Shown here piece by piece: positions 32,186 to 33,040 of a DNA stretch of 33,040 bases. Origin of the DNA: Bacteroidales bacterium (GTDB taxonomy: Bacteria > Bacteroidota > Bacteroidia > Bacteroidales > UBA3824). The stretch spans positions 1 through 33,040 of the forward strand of contig JAKSUC010000039.1 of assembly GCA_024413595.1 (NCBI GenBank), given 5' to 3'. A model generated the notes under the pieces. That model was not told where the DNA came from. It did not search any database and worked only from the letters and a program-made list of their open reading frames with translations. Position 1 is the stretch's first letter; every line of letters starts with the position of its first letter. The position numbers and the translations under genes were made by a program.

Positions 32186-32482
32186 TTATCCTCCGATATA
32201 TTTTTCATACTCATTTTTATTCAAAACTAAATCTTTTATTAACATTTGCTCTAATTCATATCTCATTTCACTTAATTTAAAAGCAGTAGTAGGTTTTCTT
32301 TTTTTTAATAAGCCTTCTAATCTTGATAGAGAAATATTAGTTTTTAAGAATTTATGACCATATTTTCTATCAAATTTCGTATATTTTGCAAACTCTGACC
32401 TTGATAAATACAATTTTAATGTTTGCAAACTTATACCTATATCTATTGAAAGTTTATTAAAACTTATCCATTTATTAATCAT
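32186..32482 (-). CDS. Small HTH-type DNA-binding protein
   Basis: A 98-residue basic protein. Residues about 9-35 (NKLSIDIGISLQTLKLYLSRSEF) resemble a helix-turn-helix of MerR/excisionase type, followed by 'KYGHKFLKTNIS' where a wing would be. It lies behind another small protein of related pattern, so the two could be paralogous early regulators. AGAGG precedes the ATG. Confidence 0.55.
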   Translation of the reverse strand: MINKWISFNKLSIDIGISLQTLKLYLSRSEFAKYTKFDRKYGHKFLKTNISLSRLEGLLKKRKPTTAFKLSEMRYELEQMLIKDLVLNKNEYEKYIGG

Positions 32483-32491
32483 ACTAACCTC

Positions 32492-32674
32492 TTACTTCTT
32501 TTTATTTTTTAATCTAATAATTTTTCTAATTTTTATAATGTTATCTTTTGATAAATCCCAATATGATAATTTACCTATTCTTTTAATTGGTACATCAAAT
32601 CTATCTAAATATGTTCTAATGGTACTTGCACTAAGTTTAAACCTCAGCTTTAATTGTTCCATTCTCTGTAACAT
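32492..32674 (-). CDS. Small HTH-type protein
   Basis: A 60-residue basic protein with 'LKLRFKLSASTIRTYLDRFDVPIKRIGKLSYWD', a helix-turn-helix-like pattern similar in outline to the next gene's ('LS.STI..YL.R'). It ends 'KNKKK'. It overlaps the preceding 54-residue gene by 38 bases; ATG 32662 is a possible shorter start that shortens the overlap. Likely a DNA-binding accessory. Confidence 0.5.
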   Translation of the reverse strand: MLQRMEQLKLRFKLSASTIRTYLDRFDVPIKRIGKLSYWDLSKDNIIKIRKIIRLKNKKK

Positions 32675-32801
32675 CTTCTTTATATCCCTCTATACCAAAC
32701 ATTACATCACTTCCAAAATCGTCAAACATAAAATTATTTATTCTGATTCCGTGTCGTTCTAAAACTTTTGCTATTTCCTCTAAAATTTTTGATGTGTTCA
32801 T
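32637..32801 (-). CDS. 54-residue hypothetical protein
   Basis: ATG 32801 with AAAGGAG upstream encodes 54 residues (MNTSKILEEIAKVLERHGIR...). A helical N-terminus and a beta-like acidic C-terminus are seen; no family known. The ribosome binding site overlaps the stop codon of the preceding gene (GGAGTAA), a strong sign of coupling. Confidence 0.6.
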   Translation of the reverse strand: MNTSKILEEIAKVLERHGIRINNFMFDDFGSDVMFGIEGYKEDVTENGTIKAEV

Positions 32802-32802
32802 T

Positions 32803-32979
32803 TTACTCCTTTATCCATTCTATAATCTTTTTTATTATCTTGCTTGTGTTCAAATCTATATATGTTTTTGTTATCTTTTCGCCATCGTTAAATATATCCA
32901 CAACTTTATTTGAAGTATATATTTGCTTTATTTTAGGCGGCAATTTAAAAACATATCCTTTGTCTATTGGTTTAATCAT
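32803..32979 (-). CDS. 58-residue basic hypothetical protein
   Basis: ATG 32979 with AAAAGGAG upstream encodes a 58-residue basic protein (MIKPIDKGYVFKLPPKIKQI...), stop at 32803-32805. It is the first gene of the leftward early block inside the window. Lys/Ile-rich with mixed strand and helix; no family recognised. It lies directly behind a repeat-containing segment (32989-33036) that may be the early control region. Confidence 0.6.
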   Translation of the reverse strand: MIKPIDKGYVFKLPPKIKQIYTSNKVVDIFNDGEKITKTYIDLNTSKIIKKIIEWIKE

Positions 32980-32988
32980 TAAAACTCC

Positions 32989-33036
32989 TTTTACACATTT
33001 TCCTAGGGAAAATTTATCACTTTTTACACATTTTTT
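32989..33036. repeat. TTTTACACATTTT direct repeats and a palindrome at the right edge
   Basis: The 13-mer TTTTACACATTTT occurs at 32989-33001 and 33022-33034 (33 bp apart). Between them 32997-33013 is a palindrome (ATTTTCC, TAG, GGAAAAT). They lie immediately upstream of the first early gene, where an operator or replication iterons would be expected. Confidence 0.65.
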
Positions 33037-33040
33037 GAGG

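Noticed and set aside
1..33040. Stop-codon reassignment (TGA or TAG recoding)
   Set aside because: TGA, TAA and TAG all end genes at sensible places, for example TGA of terS at 1036, and no long gene needs readthrough.

Overview
The window is most of the genome of a short-tailed (podovirus-like) tailed phage or prophage. The DNA is strongly AT-rich, uses the standard bacterial code (TGA, TAA and TAG all end genes), and carries AGGAG-type ribosome binding sites. It encodes an M15 endolysin, a stand-alone anaerobic ribonucleotide reductase activase, and accessory and replication families (DUF669, VRR-NUC, Sak4-like, DUF1353) that I associate with phages of anaerobic low-GC Bacillota. I infer a gut-type anaerobic Bacillota host. 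No tail sheath, tail tube or classical tape-measure gene is visible, while P22/T7-type portal, coat, nozzle and ejection proteins are; this is the basis for calling it a podovirus.

Layout. 1-463 is gene-free, very AT-rich, with one GC-rich patch next to the small terminase gene (candidate cos/pac). 464-9521 (+) is packaging, capsid and neck: TerS, TerL, portal, scaffold, coat, decoration-like protein, adaptor, nozzle. 9518-16767 (+) is a set of internal or ejection proteins ending in a 1465-residue protein. 16800-21627 (+) is a cassette of receptor-binding, BppU-like and fibre proteins. 21637-23915 (+) holds NrdG, DUF1353, an HNH-like protein, an M15 lysin and a holin-like protein. A lone leftward CI-like repressor gene lies at 23916-24551. 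24622-26767 (+) is a separate operon of five proteins that I recognise as recurring together, without known function, in gut phages. A structured bidirectional terminator at 26777-26852 separates this from the leftward early block (26890-32979): primase, SSB-like protein, PD-(D/E)XK nuclease, Sak4-like ATPase, VRR-NUC, DUF3987-like protein and a run of small DNA-binding or unknown genes.

Regulation can be partly read. Four late genes or gene groups are preceded by the extended -10 motif TGNTATAAT (447-458, 2505-2516, 7043-7054, 16770-16781). A TTGTTAAAAA element overlaps the -35 of the portal and lysin promoters and recurs in the repressor's leader, which suggests the repressor also reads late promoters. 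The recombination genes have their own near-consensus promoter (29813-29841) and end at a strong terminator (27842-27896); the predicted mRNA would have 12-nt complementary ends.

No integrase, excisionase, DNA polymerase or replicative helicase with a P-loop was found, so either the genome continues beyond the right edge or those functions come from the host. All family names are from reading the sequence and from memory of families; no database search was run.
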